Source: Mesorhizobium sp. SOD10 | GTDB lineage: Bacteria; Pseudomonadota; Alphaproteobacteria; Rhizobiales; Rhizobiaceae | Reading direction: 5' to 3' | NCBI GenBank assembly: GCA_000824805.1 | Contig: CCNA01000061.1 | Span: forward strand, 1 to 64,000 | DNA length: 64,000 bases | Shown here: positions 18,970 through 28,765 of the stretch, one piece after another | Position numbering within the stretch: the first letter of the stretch is position 1 | Layout of the letters: every line of letters starts with the position of its first letter | The notes under the pieces: generated by a model | Told to the model about the DNA's origin: nothing | Database searches by the model: none | What the model saw: the letters and a program-made list of their open reading frames with translations, nothing else | Made by a program: the position numbers and the translations under genes

Positions 18970-20526
18970 CTACTCCGCTGGTCGCTTGCTGCGGTATCCG
19001 CCGGGCTGGATGACGGCCGTGGCGCCGGCCTCGATCGCTGACAATAACCCGTCGGCGAAGGGGAAGAAGGCGTCCGAGGCGACGACCGAACCCTTGGTCA
19101 GCGGTTCGGCGAGGCCGCCGGCTTCGGCTGCGTCGAGCGCCTTGCGGGCGGCGATGCGCGAAGAATCGACGCGGCTCATCTGGCCGGCGCCGATGCCGAC
19201 CGTCGCCCCGTCCCTGGCATAGACGATGGCATTGGACTTCACGTGCTTGGCGACGCGAAAGGCGAATTTGAGGTCGGCCAGTTCGGCCGGCGTCGGCGCG
19301 CGCTTCGTCACCACCTTCAGCTCGAGATCGTCGACCACGGCGTTGTCGCGGCTTTGCACGAGCAGCCCGCCGGCGACGGATTTCACCATTGTGCCGGCGG
19401 CGCGCGGATCGGGCAGGCCGCCGGTCACCAGCAGGCGCAAATTCTTCTTCGCCGCGACGATCGCGGCTGCTTCGTCGGTCGCGTCGGGCGCGATGATGAC
19501 CTCGGTGAAGGTCTTGACGATCTCTTCCGCCGCGTTTGCGTCCAGGATGCGGTTCATGGCGACGATGCCGCCGAAGGCCGAGACCGGATCGCAGGCCAGC
19601 GCCTTGGCGTAGGCCGCCTTCAGCGACGAGCCTTCGGCGACGCCGCAGGGGTTGGCGTGCTTGATGATGGCGATCGCCGCCGATCGGGCGGGGTCGAACT
19701 CGCCGACCAGTTCGAAAGCGGCGTCGGTGTCGTTGATGTTGTTGTAGGAGAGCTGCTTGCCTTGCAATTGCTTTGCCGTCGCTACGCCCGGCCGCCTGTC
19801 GCCCGAGAGGTAGAACGCTGCGTTCTGATGCGGGTTCTCGCCATAGCGCATCACCTGGTCGAGGGCGCCGCCGAAAGCGCGCCATGTCGGATGCTCGATC
19901 TCCAGCGCCTTGGCAAACCAGCCGGAGATCGCCGCGTCGTAAGTTGCGGTGCGGGCAAAGGCCTTGGCGGCCAGCATCTTGCGGAAGTCGAGCGACAGCG
20001 AGCCGAGATTCATCTCCAGCGCGTTGACGACGGAGGCATAGTCGGCCGGGTCGGTGACGATGGCGACATAGGCGTGGTTCTTGGCCGAGGCGCGGATCAT
20101 CGCCGGGCCGCCGATATCGATGTTCTCGACGATCGAGGCATAGCCCGCGCCGGAGCGGCGGACCTCCTCGAACGGGTAGAGATTGCAGACGACGAGATCG
20201 ATCGGTTCGATGTGATGGTCGTGCATGGCCTTGGCATGATCGGCATCGTCGCGGATGCCGAGCAGTGCGCCATGCACCGACGGATGCAAGGTCTTCACCC
20301 GCCCGTCCATGATCTCGGGAAAGCCGGTGAGGTCGGAAACGTCGCGCACCGCAAGGCCCGCCTCGGCGATGGCCTTTGCCGTGCCGCCTGTCGACACCAA
20401 CTCGACGCCGGCAGCGGCGAGCGCTTTGGCGAAATCGATCAGGCCGGTCTTGTCGAAGACGGAGAGCAGCGCGCGGCGCACCGGAACGAGATCCGGCGCC
20501 GGAATGTTTTTTGTGGGCACGGCCAT
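18970..20526 (-). CDS. purH: PurH, AICAR transformylase / IMP cyclohydrolase, atypical C-terminus
   Basis: Carries out the last two steps of IMP synthesis. The N-terminal MGS-like cyclohydrolase domain has [17 protein letters not shown] near 40 and [12 protein letters not shown] near 75. The transformylase domain has GENPHQNA near 230, [10 protein letters not shown], and the catalytic KHANPCG near 290. The protein is 518 residues, about 20 shorter than I expect for this family. It ends [10 protein letters not shown], then YRSKRPAE, where PurH proteins normally continue with a segment closing in FTGMRHFRH or similar. No trace of that tail is visible in other frames downstream. Confidence 0.93.
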   Translation of the reverse strand: MAVPTKNIPAPDLVPVRRALLSVFDKTGLIDFAKALAAAGVELVSTGGTAKAIAEAGLAVRDVSDLTGFPEIMDGRVKTLHPSVHGALLGIRDDADHAKAMHDHHIEPIDLVVCNLYPFEEVRRSGAGYASIVENIDIGGPAMIRASAKNHAYVAIVTDPADYASVVNALEMNLGSLSLDFRKMLAAKAFARTATYDAAISGWFAKALEIEHPTWRAFGGALDQVMRYGENPHQNAAFYLSGDRRPGVATAKQLQGKQLSYNNINDTDAAFELVGEFDPARSAAIAIIKHANPCGVAEGSSLKAAYAKALACDPVSAFGGIVAMNRILDANAAEEIVKTFTEVIIAPDATDEAAAIVAAKKNLRLLVTGGLPDPRAAGTMVKSVAGGLLVQSRDNAVVDDLELKVVTKRAPTPAELADLKFAFRVAKHVKSNAIVYARDGATVGIGAGQMSRVDSSRIAARKALDAAEAGGLAEPLTKGSVVASDAFFPFADGLLSAIEAGATAVIQPGGYRSKRPAE

Positions 20527-20635
20527 GCGGGCGGCCTTTCAGAGCTGTTGGAAGGGACGTTGGCCGGCCCTAGCATATGAGCCCCGGAAATCAAATGAGT
20601 CTTGGATCAGGCGCGCGGCCGGATTTGTCCGGAAC

Positions 20636-22381
20636 TCAGTTGTTTTCGGGATGGCCGGCGATAACGGTGCGGGTCAGCTGCCAGTGGACCTCGGCAATTT
20701 CGGAGGCCTTGAAGGCGAGCACGATCTGCCGGCTGCGGCGCGGACCCCCCAGACCGGCGAAATAGATCGATTCCTCGACCTCCGGCACCACTTCGGCGCA
20801 AGTGAAAACCCAGCAGTCGCCTTGCGCGGCGGCGAGCGTCAGGCGGTCGTGGTCGTCCTGCAGCAGGCTGATATCGGGGTGGAGGTGGAAGCGCACCGTG
20901 ACGAAGTCGCGGCCATTGTTGCGGATTGCTCCGCCGCCAGGGCGCAGGAAACGGTCGCGGCCGGCAAGCACGTTGCCGTTCGTGCCGAGCTTCAGCTCGC
21001 GCTCATGCAGGAGGCCGAATTGCTGGACATAGCCGTCGTGTCGGGCGACGAAGCCATGCATGCCCTTCTGGTCGAGTCGCTTGCAAGGCACGTGCTGCGG
21101 GCCGCCGATCAGCGGCGAACCCAAAAGGTCGCTGACGCGCAGCGAGTGGCTGAAACGCGCCGACGAGGTGTCGTTGACGGTGACGGTGGAATGCGCGGCG
21201 GTGGCGCGGGCCAGCGGCCGGAATTCCGGCGCGCCGAAAGTGTCGATGCCGGCATTGACGATGAAGTGCTGGCGTCCAGACGAAAGCTCGAAAGCGAGGC
21301 AACCGGCGTGTGCCGTGTTCGAGACATCGATGGGCGGCGGCAGGCCGGTGTCGGCGATCACCGTCACGCCGCCCATCGACAGGCGCTCATAGCCGGAATG
21401 CGGCGCGTGCAGCAGCGGCGCGCCGACCGTGTCGTCATGGCGCATGATGGTGGCGATGCGGTCGTGGATGGTGGCGCCCATGCCGTTGAAGCGGGCGAGG
21501 CTGCCGTCCTGGTGGCGGAAGAAACGCAGCGCCGGCAGCATGCGGTCGATGGCGCCGATCAGTGCCGGGGGCGGCGCCTCGGCCTGGTTGGCGTAGGTCT
21601 GGCGCAGCGGCAGGAGATCTGCCAGCAGCTCCAGCACCGCCATCGGGTTGCGCGAGATGTGGCCGCCGTCGGGCAGGATCTGGCGGTCGAGTTCCTCGGC
21701 CAGATTGCGCGTGGCAGTGCGCAGCGCCGAGGCCGGCGCCGGCAGCGACAGCGCTGCGAAGGCGAGCGCTATGCGGGCGCGCAGCCTGTCCTCGCCATCC
21801 GGCATCTCCCGCGCCATCGAGCGCAGGTAGCGGATCTGCACGGCGAGCGATTTGAGGAAGGCGCGATAGAAGGGAAATTCGGCGCCTTGCAGCACCACCG
21901 AGGAATGCTGCAGCCAGGCGATGACGCGCTTGGCGGTCGTTCCCGGCTCCCAGGCGATGCCCGAAATCTGGTTGCCGTGCATGGCGATCCAGTCGGTCAC
22001 GAGAGCTCTGGCATTGGCGGCGGCAAGCTCGGTGCCGGTGGCGCGCATATGGCGCAGCCAGCGAAAACCGTGCAGCGATTTCCGCCAGCCGCGATTGGGC
22101 ACATCGAGCTGGAAAGGCGACTTGCCGCCGGTCTCGACCAGGTGGCCGGACAGCGGGTAGCGGCCGTAATAGATCTCCAGCGCGATCTGCGGATCGGCGA
22201 GCCGGAGGTCAGGCGGGGCGATCAGGACACGTTCGGGCGTGCGGCCGGAATAGCGCCAGCGATAAACCGGCCCGGCGCGGAGGCGCCGGCGCGTTTTGCG
22301 CCAGAACTCCCTCGCGACAAGCGTCCAAAGACGCGTCGTGCTGCCGGCAACAAGTGCCAATAGCCCTCCTGGTGTCCCCAT
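20636..22381 (-). CDS. Heparinase II/III family protein
   Basis: A 581-residue protein of the heparinase II/III-like superfamily. The N-terminal half is an (alpha/alpha) toroid (WRKSLHGFRWLRHMRA, PDGGHISRNPMAVLELLADL). The C-terminal half is a beta-sandwich (YERLSMGGVTVIADTG, AHAGCLAFELSSG, AAHSTVTVNDTSSARF). The H-S-T pattern near residue 400 is conserved in the family. The true substrate is not heparin in such bacteria and is unknown. It sits between purH and rsmB on one strand, a neighbourhood I recall from other rhizobia. The ribosome site is weak. Confidence 0.85.
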   Translation of the reverse strand: MGTPGGLLALVAGSTTRLWTLVAREFWRKTRRRLRAGPVYRWRYSGRTPERVLIAPPDLRLADPQIALEIYYGRYPLSGHLVETGGKSPFQLDVPNRGWRKSLHGFRWLRHMRATGTELAAANARALVTDWIAMHGNQISGIAWEPGTTAKRVIAWLQHSSVVLQGAEFPFYRAFLKSLAVQIRYLRSMAREMPDGEDRLRARIALAFAALSLPAPASALRTATRNLAEELDRQILPDGGHISRNPMAVLELLADLLPLRQTYANQAEAPPPALIGAIDRMLPALRFFRHQDGSLARFNGMGATIHDRIATIMRHDDTVGAPLLHAPHSGYERLSMGGVTVIADTGLPPPIDVSNTAHAGCLAFELSSGRQHFIVNAGIDTFGAPEFRPLARATAAHSTVTVNDTSSARFSHSLRVSDLLGSPLIGGPQHVPCKRLDQKGMHGFVARHDGYVQQFGLLHERELKLGTNGNVLAGRDRFLRPGGGAIRNNGRDFVTVRFHLHPDISLLQDDHDRLTLAAAQGDCWVFTCAEVVPEVEESIYFAGLGGPRRSRQIVLAFKASEIAEVHWQLTRTVIAGHPENN

Positions 22382-22507
22382 ATCCCAAGCACAAGCTTAT
22401 GTGATTCAAGAACTTATGCGAAGGCGGATTTCGCCGAAGTGAAACACTTCACGCCGTCTTGCCGGTGCCATCCCTAAAAAAGTCAGCAAATTTTATGAGA
22501 TAACGCG

Positions 22508-23881
22508 TCAAGCCGTCCGCTTCATCCGCGCGGCGAAGAAGCCGTCCAGGCCTGAAATTCCAGGCGGTCCCAGTTCCAGGTCGGCCGGCGTGGTGCGCAG
22601 CGTCCCCTCCGGCGTCAGGAACGGATCGATGCCGGCAAACTCGCCGGGTCGAACGGGATCGTCGATCGCCGCCGATGTTTCGGCGAGGAAGGACCGGTAG
22701 AGTTCTTCGCCTTCCAGCGGATCGAGCGAGCAGTTGGAAAAGACGATCTGGCCGCCTGGCCTGACGAGCTTAACGGCGTGAGCGAGGAGCTTGCGCTGGA
22801 GATCGGCGAGCTTTTCGACATCCGCCACGGTCTTGGTCCAGGGCACGTCGGGGTGGCGGCGCACCGTGCCGGTCGAGGAGCAGGGCGCGTCGAGGAGCAC
22901 GGCGTCGAACAATTGCTCCGGCCGGTAATCGAGCAGGTCGGTCTGGACGAGTTCGGCCGCCAGGCCGAGGCGGTCGAGATTCTGCTTGAGCCGCGCCAGC
23001 CGGTTCTTCGAGCTGTCGACGGCCGTCACGCTGGCGCCGGCCAGGATAAGCTGCGCCGTCTTGCCGCCGGGCGCGGCGCAGAGGTCCGCGACGCCCTGGC
23101 CACGGATGTCGCCGAACAGGCGCGCCGGCAAGCTTGCCGCGGTATCCTGCACCCACCAGGCGCCGTCGGCGAAACCGGGCAGATCGGTGACGTTTGCCGA
23201 AAGCTTCTCGACACGCACCGTGCCGGTCGGCAGCACGATGCCGCCCAGGCGCTCGGCCCAGAGCGCCGGATCGGCCTTGACCGTGAAATCGACCGGCGCT
23301 TCGTGCCGATGCGCCGCAAGGATAGCGCGCGCCTTGTTGGCTCCGTAAGCGGCGGTCAGCCGTTCGGCGAACCATTGCGGCGCCTCGCTGGTCGCGGCAA
23401 GCGCCGGGGCAAGCTCGACGTCCTTGGCGCGGGCCAGCGAACGCAGCACGCCGTTCACGAGGCCGGAGAAGCGCGTGGTGCGCGGATCGGATTTGGCGTG
23501 GGTGACGGCAAGGTCGACGGCGGCGCTGTCCGGAACATCGAGAAACAGGATCTGCGCGGCGGCGACGTTGAGGATATGCGAGAGCGCTGTAGCGTTGGCC
23601 GGCAGCGGCTTTTCCAGCCGCTTAGCCAGCAGCCCGGCAATGGTCATGCGGTGGCGCAGCGCGGTCACCAGGATGGCGCGCACCAGCGCGCGGTCGCGGC
23701 CGTCCAGCGCCTTGTATTGCGGGTGGCCGTGCTCGTTGTCGGTCAACCCATCGAGCGGCGTGCGGGCATCGATGACGGCGGCAAGCAGCCGCGCCGCCGC
23801 CTTGCGCGCGGCAAGGCCGGCTATCTCGTCACCGGCCTTGCGTTGCGGATTGGCTGAATGCCCGCGCCTCGGCGGCGTCAC
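22508..23881 (-). CDS. rsmB: RsmB-type 16S rRNA (cytosine-C5) methyltransferase
   Basis: A 457-residue RNA methyltransferase expected to make m5C967 in 16S rRNA. An N-terminal NusB-like RNA-binding domain (about 20-150) precedes the Rossmann methyltransferase. AAPGGKTAQ near 270 binds [11 protein letters not shown] near 333 carries the first conserved cysteine and [13 protein letters not shown] near 382 the second, the catalytic pair of this enzyme class. The start is GTG, overlapping the htpX stop as GTGA, so translation is coupled to htpX. Confidence 0.93.
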   Translation of the reverse strand: MTPPRRGHSANPQRKAGDEIAGLAARKAAARLLAAVIDARTPLDGLTDNEHGHPQYKALDGRDRALVRAILVTALRHRMTIAGLLAKRLEKPLPANATALSHILNVAAAQILFLDVPDSAAVDLAVTHAKSDPRTTRFSGLVNGVLRSLARAKDVELAPALAATSEAPQWFAERLTAAYGANKARAILAAHRHEAPVDFTVKADPALWAERLGGIVLPTGTVRVEKLSANVTDLPGFADGAWWVQDTAASLPARLFGDIRGQGVADLCAAPGGKTAQLILAGASVTAVDSSKNRLARLKQNLDRLGLAAELVQTDLLDYRPEQLFDAVLLDAPCSSTGTVRRHPDVPWTKTVADVEKLADLQRKLLAHAVKLVRPGGQIVFSNCSLDPLEGEELYRSFLAETSAAIDDPVRPGEFAGIDPFLTPEGTLRTTPADLELGPPGISGLDGFFAARMKRTA

Positions 23882-24903
23882 GACCAGGGGCCCCTGCGCC
23901 CGGCATTGCGCGGTCCGGTCGGGTTACGGCCCCAGGGGTTGGGTTTGGGCTGCGGAGGCGGCGCGGGCTCTGGCCGCTTGCCCCATGGACCGGCCGGAAG
24001 CTCCTCTGGCTCGACGGGTGGCGGAGAAGCCTGACGCCGATTGGCTGGCGCGGTGCCGCCCATCGCGCGCGCCATCTCCTGCAGCGCCGCGATGCGGTTC
24101 TCGGTGCTCGGATGCGTCGAGAACAGATTGTCCATGCGCTCGCCATGCAGGGGGTTGATGATGAAAAGATGCGCCATCGCCGGATTGCGCTCGGCATCCT
24201 CATTGGGAATCTGTTCGGCGCCGCGCGCGATCTTGTTAAGCGCCGAGGCCAGCCATAGCGGGTGGCCGCAGATCTCGGCGCCGCGCCGGTCGGCCTCATA
24301 TTCGCGCGTGCGGCTCACCGCCATCTGCACGATCATGGCGGCGAAGGGCGCGACCAGCATAGCCACCAGCACGCCGACAAAACCGAACGGATTGTTGTTC
24401 TCCCGGCTGCCGCCGAGGAAGAAGGCGAAATTGCCGAGCATCGAGATGGCGCCGGCAAGCGTCGCCACGATCGTCATGGTCAGCGTGTCGCGATGCTGCA
24501 CATGGGCAAGCTCATGCGCCATCACCGCCGCGACCTCTTCATGGGAGAGCCGCTCGAGCAGGCCGGTGGACGCGGCCACTGCGGCGTTCTCCGGATTGCG
24601 GCCGGTGGCGAAGGCGTTGGGCTGCGGGTTGTCGATCAGATAGGTCTTCGGCATTGGCAGGCCGGCCTGCTTGGCCAGTGCCTGGACGATCGCGTAATAT
24701 TCGGGCGCGTTCTTCTCGTCGACCTCGATGGCGCGGTTCATCGACAGCACCATCTTGTCGGCGTTCCAGTAGCTGAACAGGTTCATGCCGGCGGCGATCA
24801 AAAGCGCGATGACCACGCCGCCCGAGCCGCCGATCAGATAGCCGACGCCCATGAACAGCGCCGTCATCGCGGCAAGAAGCATGGCGGTGCGAAGCGTATT
24901 CAT
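23878..24903 (-). CDS. htpX: HtpX membrane zinc metalloprotease
   Basis: A 341-residue inner-membrane protease that helps clear misfolded membrane proteins. Two N-terminal membrane helices lie at about 5-45. The zinc motif HELAHVQH is near residue 129, two further helices follow (about 145-200), and the third-ligand region is [14 protein letters not shown]. The C-terminal 60 residues are Pro-rich and disordered ([16 protein letters not shown]), an extension seen in alphaproteobacterial HtpX. It is first in a two-gene unit with rsmB (4-nt overlap). Confidence 0.95.
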   Translation of the reverse strand: MNTLRTAMLLAAMTALFMGVGYLIGGSGGVVIALLIAAGMNLFSYWNADKMVLSMNRAIEVDEKNAPEYYAIVQALAKQAGLPMPKTYLIDNPQPNAFATGRNPENAAVAASTGLLERLSHEEVAAVMAHELAHVQHRDTLTMTIVATLAGAISMLGNFAFFLGGSRENNNPFGFVGVLVAMLVAPFAAMIVQMAVSRTREYEADRRGAEICGHPLWLASALNKIARGAEQIPNEDAERNPAMAHLFIINPLHGERMDNLFSTHPSTENRIAALQEMARAMGGTAPANRRQASPPPVEPEELPAGPWGKRPEPAPPPQPKPNPWGRNPTGPRNAGRRGPWS

Positions 24904-24994
24904 CGTTTCATCCGTTGGGGGGTCGATCCTGATTGCGTCATGGCTATATGATGGGAAACACCGGCCCGTGTTTCAATCGGCAAGGACTTATCGC

Positions 24995-25216
24995 ATGACC
25001 GAAGAACCAAGCAAAACCGAAGCGAGCAGCGAGGCCGAGAAGCAGCAGAAGGTACTCAGGCCGGAAGCGCAGCGCGCGCTGGCCGAAGCCGAAGCGCGGC
25101 GCCGGTCGTACCGCGAGGCCGAAGCCCGTCTGCCGAAGGAGATCGGCGGCCGCGGCGGCAAGGAACCCGGCCGCTACGGCGACTGGGAGGTCAAGGGCCT
25201 GACCAGCGACTTTTAA
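24995..25216 (+). CDS. DUF1674 protein (SDHAF4-like succinate dehydrogenase assembly factor)
   Basis: A 73-residue protein. The C-terminal signature GGRGGKEPGRYGDWEVKG is that of DUF1674, whose mitochondrial relative Sdh8/SDHAF4 helps flavinylated SdhA join SdhB. The N-terminal half is charged and probably disordered. AAGGA lies 8 nt before the ATG. It is divergent from htpX. Its TAA overlaps the stop of the convergent HAD gene within TTAA. Confidence 0.85.
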   Translation: MTEEPSKTEASSEAEKQQKVLRPEAQRALAEAEARRRSYREAEARLPKEIGGRGGKEPGRYGDWEVKGLTSDF

Positions 25217-25878
25217 GCAACGGCACGCTCGGGCGCGAGCGCAATCCAGCCACTGTCGTCCAGCGCGATGCCGATTTCGTCATAGGAACGGATCATCGGA
25301 TGCGGCGTGACGAGCGGATGGACATGCGTGGCGCTGATCACCATGACCGACGCGCCGGAAGCCTCGCCCGCGGCGATGCCCGCCGGCGCGTCCTCGAAGA
25401 CCAGGCAGTCGCGCGCCTCGACGCCGAGACGCTTTGCCGCCAGCAGGAAGCAGTCCGGCGCCGGCTTGCCATGGGTGACATCTTCGGCCGTGACCATCAT
25501 GGCGGGAACCGGAATGCCGGCCGCCTTGATGCGCAGCAGCGCTAGTTCGCGCGGCGCCGAGGTGACGATCGCCCAGCGCTCCGGCGGCAGCGATTCCAGG
25601 AAGGCGACGGCGCCGGGAATCGGTACGATGCCTTCGAGATCGTCGGCTTCGGCCTTGAGCAGCAGATCCGCCTCCGCCACCGGATCGACGCCGGGGAGTT
25701 TCAGCGCGGCGATCGTCTCTCGCGCGCGCCTGCCATGGATCGTCGGCAGGAAGGCTGCGACATCGAGGCCATGCCGGTTTGCCCACGCCGTCCACACGCG
25801 TTCCGCCGCGGCGATCGAGTTGAGCACCGTGCCGTCCATGTCGAACAGGAAGGCGGCGAACTTTGAGCCTGCAAACAT
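25213..25878 (-). CDS. HAD-superfamily sugar-phosphatase-like hydrolase
   Basis: A 221-residue HAD subfamily IA enzyme. Motif I FDMDGTVLNS (nucleophile and acid Asp) is near residue 13, motif II TSAPRE near 110, motif III lysine in GKPAPDCF near 145, and motif IV FEDAPAGIAAG near 168. An alpha-helical cap between motifs I and II fits the beta-phosphoglucomutase/sugar phosphatase type. The ATG at 25878 has AGGA 7 nt upstream. The frame continues upstream without domain content, so the longer form is rejected. Confidence 0.9.
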   Translation of the reverse strand: MFAGSKFAAFLFDMDGTVLNSIAAAERVWTAWANRHGLDVAAFLPTIHGRRARETIAALKLPGVDPVAEADLLLKAEADDLEGIVPIPGAVAFLESLPPERWAIVTSAPRELALLRIKAAGIPVPAMMVTAEDVTHGKPAPDCFLLAAKRLGVEARDCLVFEDAPAGIAAGEASGASVMVISATHVHPLVTPHPMIRSYDEIGIALDDSGWIALAPERAVA

Positions 25879-26048
25879 CGGATGTCCTGGAGAATCGTTT
25901 TCGGGGAGGGCGAAACGCAAAACCCAGTTTAGACCGGGCAGCACCGCCTGAGAAGGCGAGACACTGCCATTTCGACTTGGGCGCCGGAACAAGCTCCGGT
26001 TCGCGGCGTTGAACAGGCAGTCTTCCAAAATCACCTAGGGGGAACGCG

Positions 26049-26918
26049 ATGCTGATCCGGCTCGGCTATGAAATCGCCATTGAATGCGCGGCGGTGACGC
26101 CGATCATCTCGCTTCTCGACATCCATCCCGATCGCCATGCCGATATCAAGCGGCAGACGCGGGTTCTGACCTCGCCCTCGGTGCCGACCCGGACCTATCG
26201 CGACGGCCACGGCAATGTCTGCCGTCGTTTCACGGCGCCGGCAGGCAACTTCCGCATCCTCTACGACGCGGCAGTCGAGGACAGCGGCGAGACCGACGAA
26301 GTCAACACGCTGGCGCGCGAAACGCCGGTCGCGGAATTGCCGGACGATGTGCTGGTCTATCTGCTCGGCAGCCGCTATTGCGAGACCGACCACCTCAGCA
26401 ACACCGCTTGGCAGCTTTTCGGCCAGCTGCCGCCCGGCTGGGCGCGCGTCCAGGCGATCGTCGATTACGTCAACAGCCGGCTCTCCTTCGGCTACGGCTA
26501 TGCGCGCGCCACGCGCACGGCGGCGCAGGCGCATGAAGAGCGTGTCGGGGTGTGCCGCGATTTCGCGCATCTGGCCATCGCGCTTTGCCGATGCATGAAC
26601 ATCCCGGCGCGCTACGTGAACGGCTATCTCGGCGATATCGGCGTGCCGGCCGACCCGGCGCCGATGGACTTCTCGGCCTGGATGGAAGTCTTCCTCGACG
26701 GCAAGTGGTACACGTTCGATCCGCGCCATAACCGGCCCCGCATCGGCCGCGTCGTCATTGCGCGCGGCCGCGACGCCACCGACGTGCCGCTGCTGCACAG
26801 TTTCGGCCCGCACCGGCTTACGCTGTTCAAGGTCTGGACCTATGAGCAGGAGGGCAACCGCTTCAATCCTCCGCACCATGGCGTCAATCGGACGGCCAGC
26901 GCGCAGATGCTGGCTTAG
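26049..26918 (+). CDS. Transglutaminase-like cysteine peptidase family protein
   Basis: A 289-residue protein with an N-terminal beta domain typical of bacterial transglutaminase-like proteins and a core with the catalytic-type Cys in GVCRDFAHLAIALCR near residue 168. The next block reads DFSAWMEVFLDGKWYTFDPRHN. The family's catalytic His usually sits where Ser is here (HAW becomes SAW), while the Asp of TFDPRHN is kept. I recall SAW in some proteobacterial relatives, so this may be a subfamily trait. AGGGGGAA lies just before the ATG. It is divergent from the HAD gene. Confidence 0.85.
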   Translation: MLIRLGYEIAIECAAVTPIISLLDIHPDRHADIKRQTRVLTSPSVPTRTYRDGHGNVCRRFTAPAGNFRILYDAAVEDSGETDEVNTLARETPVAELPDDVLVYLLGSRYCETDHLSNTAWQLFGQLPPGWARVQAIVDYVNSRLSFGYGYARATRTAAQAHEERVGVCRDFAHLAIALCRCMNIPARYVNGYLGDIGVPADPAPMDFSAWMEVFLDGKWYTFDPRHNRPRIGRVVIARGRDATDVPLLHSFGPHRLTLFKVWTYEQEGNRFNPPHHGVNRTASAQMLA

Positions 26919-26925
26919 GTTGGTT

Positions 26926-26985
26926 TGATATCAGGTAAGGCCGGCCTGCGAAGGACCGCCTCCTGCGCTTGCTGCGCTCAAAAGA
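26926..26985. repeat. Partial copy of the long palindromic repeat
   Basis: The block TCAGGTAAGGCCGGCCTGCG followed by AAGGACCGCCTCCTGCGCTT matches the left arm of the repeats at 6608 and 42586 with several changes. The right arm is absent, so this copy is truncated. Confidence 0.55.
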
Positions 26986-27183
26986 CCCTATGCTGCAGCT
27001 GTTTCATCGCAGCTTATGGCGGACGCTGACCCGCTTCGGCACAGGTCGATTGTGCCGAAGAGAGAACGGCCGCGACAGCTTTCGAGATCATGGTAAGCGC
27101 TTCGTGAAGGTCACCTCGCCAGCGCATTTTCGTTTACTTCCCCTTCACCCATAAATTTACCGAAAGCCAGCTAAAACAATGGA

Positions 27184-27198
27184 TTAACTGCCTGTTAA
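27184..27198. promoter_or_regulatory. Candidate CtrA binding box
   Basis: TTAACTGCCTGTTAA is an exact match to the full CtrA recognition pattern TTAA-N7-TTAA. It lies 93 bp before the start of a TadG/vWA gene in AT-richer DNA. CtrA is the essential cell-cycle regulator of this class of bacteria and controls pilus genes in Caulobacter. Confidence 0.5.
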
Positions 27199-27290
27199 GC
27201 GTCTTTCGGCGGCTGTCCGCCGGGTCTGGCCGAATTCCTGCAATGCCCTGGCCGAGCGGCGCAGCGCCGCAGACAGTGGAGGCGGGAGGG

Positions 27291-28706
27291 ATGCGGCAGT
27301 TCAGAGGCGTCGTTCGTGGGGTGGACGGCTTTATCCGCAATCGCGGAGGCAATTTCGCGGTTCTGTTCGGAGCTGCCGCATCGGTCCTCGCGCTGGGGGT
27401 GGGATTCGCGGTCAATATCTCGCAGCTCTACAATGCGAGGTCGAGCTTGCAGGGCGTCGTCGACGCCGCTGTGACCTCGACGGCCCGCGATCTCACCCTT
27501 GGCGTCATCACCGAAGCCGACGCCAACAAGACGGTGCAGGCATTCCTCGACGCCAACAGCGCGGCCGGCATCCTGCGGACCAATCAGGTCGTGCTGGACA
27601 AGCTTACGGTCAACAGGACAGCCAACACCGTACAGGCGGACGCGCATGTCGATGTCGGTCTCTTCTTCCCGCTGTTCAGCACCGACAACATGCGCCGCGT
27701 GACCGCCTCGACCACCGCGCTTTATTCGGACAAGACGGTCGAGGTGGCGATGATGCTCGACGTCACCGGTTCGATGGCGCCCGACAGGCGCGCCAAGACC
27801 AACAAGATCGGCGACCTAAAGATCGCAGCGTCACAGACGGTAAAGGATCTCCTGGATCAGAATCGGGATCCAAGCAATCCGCGCATTCGCGTGTCGATCA
27901 TCCCCTACGCCGAAGCCGTAAACACCGGCGGCCTCGCTGACACCGTTTTTGTCGAGACCGAGACGGGGCCGAAAGTGCCGCCGCCGATCGATGCCGCCGT
28001 GTCGATTTCCGCAACGGTGTCCGACAATTGCGCAACCGAGCGCAAGGACAAGGATGGCTACGCCGACTATTCGTTGGACGGGCCTTACACGCAACGCCGG
28101 GATAATCGGGGCAAAATATATCTGGCCAAGGTCAACCGCGACTACCGCATGAGGGTATGCCCTACGGCTGCCCTGGTTCCGCTGACTGCCGACGAGGACA
28201 AGCTGCTCACGGCGATCGATCATTTTCAGGCCGCAGGCGTGACCGCAGGCGGTATTGCCGTGCAATGGGGCTACTATATGCTCTCGTCAGCCTGGCGCTC
28301 GGCAATCTCGAGCGCCCGTTTGGGCGCCGGCCCCGCCAACTTCGATCGGAACAGGGTGGCCAAGATCGCCATTCTGATGACGGATGGCCAGTTCAACACA
28401 GCCTTTGCCGGCGGACGCGGCGCGTCACGGTCACAGGATCAAGGTCAGAAGTCGCGCGCCAATGCCCAAAACATCTGCGATAACATGAAGCGCGACGGCA
28501 TCGAGATCTTCACCATCGGCTTCGATCTCAGCGATCCGGCGATGACCGCGACAGAACGCGATCAGGCCAAGTCCGTCTTGAAGGACTGCGCGACTGACGA
28601 CACCTCGCCGCTCAAGCATTATTACGAGGCCGCCAACGGCGCCGAATTGTCACATGCCTTCGGTGAAATCAGCCGCAACATCGAGAAGCTCACAATCAGC
28701 CGCTGA
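27291..28706 (+). CDS. TadG-like pilus-assembly protein with von Willebrand A domain
   Basis: A 471-residue protein with an N-terminal TadE/TadG-type membrane anchor (GGNFAVLFGAAASVLALGVG, residues 19-38) and a large periplasmic part. A vWA domain starts at VEVAMMLDVTGSMAP; DVTGS near 157 is the metal-ion adhesion motif in its DxTxS form, and LMTDGQFNT near 365 completes it. Such Flp pilus/Tad pseudopilin-like proteins act at the cell surface in attachment. GGAGG sits 8 nt before the ATG at 27291; a start at 27243 is less likely. No other tad genes are adjacent. A CtrA-type box precedes it. Confidence 0.85.
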   Translation: MRQFRGVVRGVDGFIRNRGGNFAVLFGAAASVLALGVGFAVNISQLYNARSSLQGVVDAAVTSTARDLTLGVITEADANKTVQAFLDANSAAGILRTNQVVLDKLTVNRTANTVQADAHVDVGLFFPLFSTDNMRRVTASTTALYSDKTVEVAMMLDVTGSMAPDRRAKTNKIGDLKIAASQTVKDLLDQNRDPSNPRIRVSIIPYAEAVNTGGLADTVFVETETGPKVPPPIDAAVSISATVSDNCATERKDKDGYADYSLDGPYTQRRDNRGKIYLAKVNRDYRMRVCPTAALVPLTADEDKLLTAIDHFQAAGVTAGGIAVQWGYYMLSSAWRSAISSARLGAGPANFDRNRVAKIAILMTDGQFNTAFAGGRGASRSQDQGQKSRANAQNICDNMKRDGIEIFTIGFDLSDPAMTATERDQAKSVLKDCATDDTSPLKHYYEAANGAELSHAFGEISRNIEKLTISR

Positions 28707-28731
28707 TCTGCAGTGCCGACCCAAAACGGAA

Positions 28732-28765
28732 AAGGCCGCCGCTTCTTGACGAAGCCGGCGGCCTT
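28732..28765. terminator. Strong hairpin terminator, mainly for the minus strand
   Basis: AAGGCCGCCG and CGGCGGCCTT form a perfect 10-bp stem around a 14-nt loop. Read leftward it is followed by TTTTCCGTTTT, a U-rich tail. Read rightward the tail is weaker. It separates the TadG gene from the leftward small transcript and probably ends both. Confidence 0.8.

Larger units (their letters stand above)
26919..27290. other. Gene-free 372-bp leader of the TadG-like gene
   Basis: It holds a damaged left half of the long palindromic repeat, then an AT-richer stretch with a CtrA-type box. Short open frames in it have no support. Confidence 0.5.
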
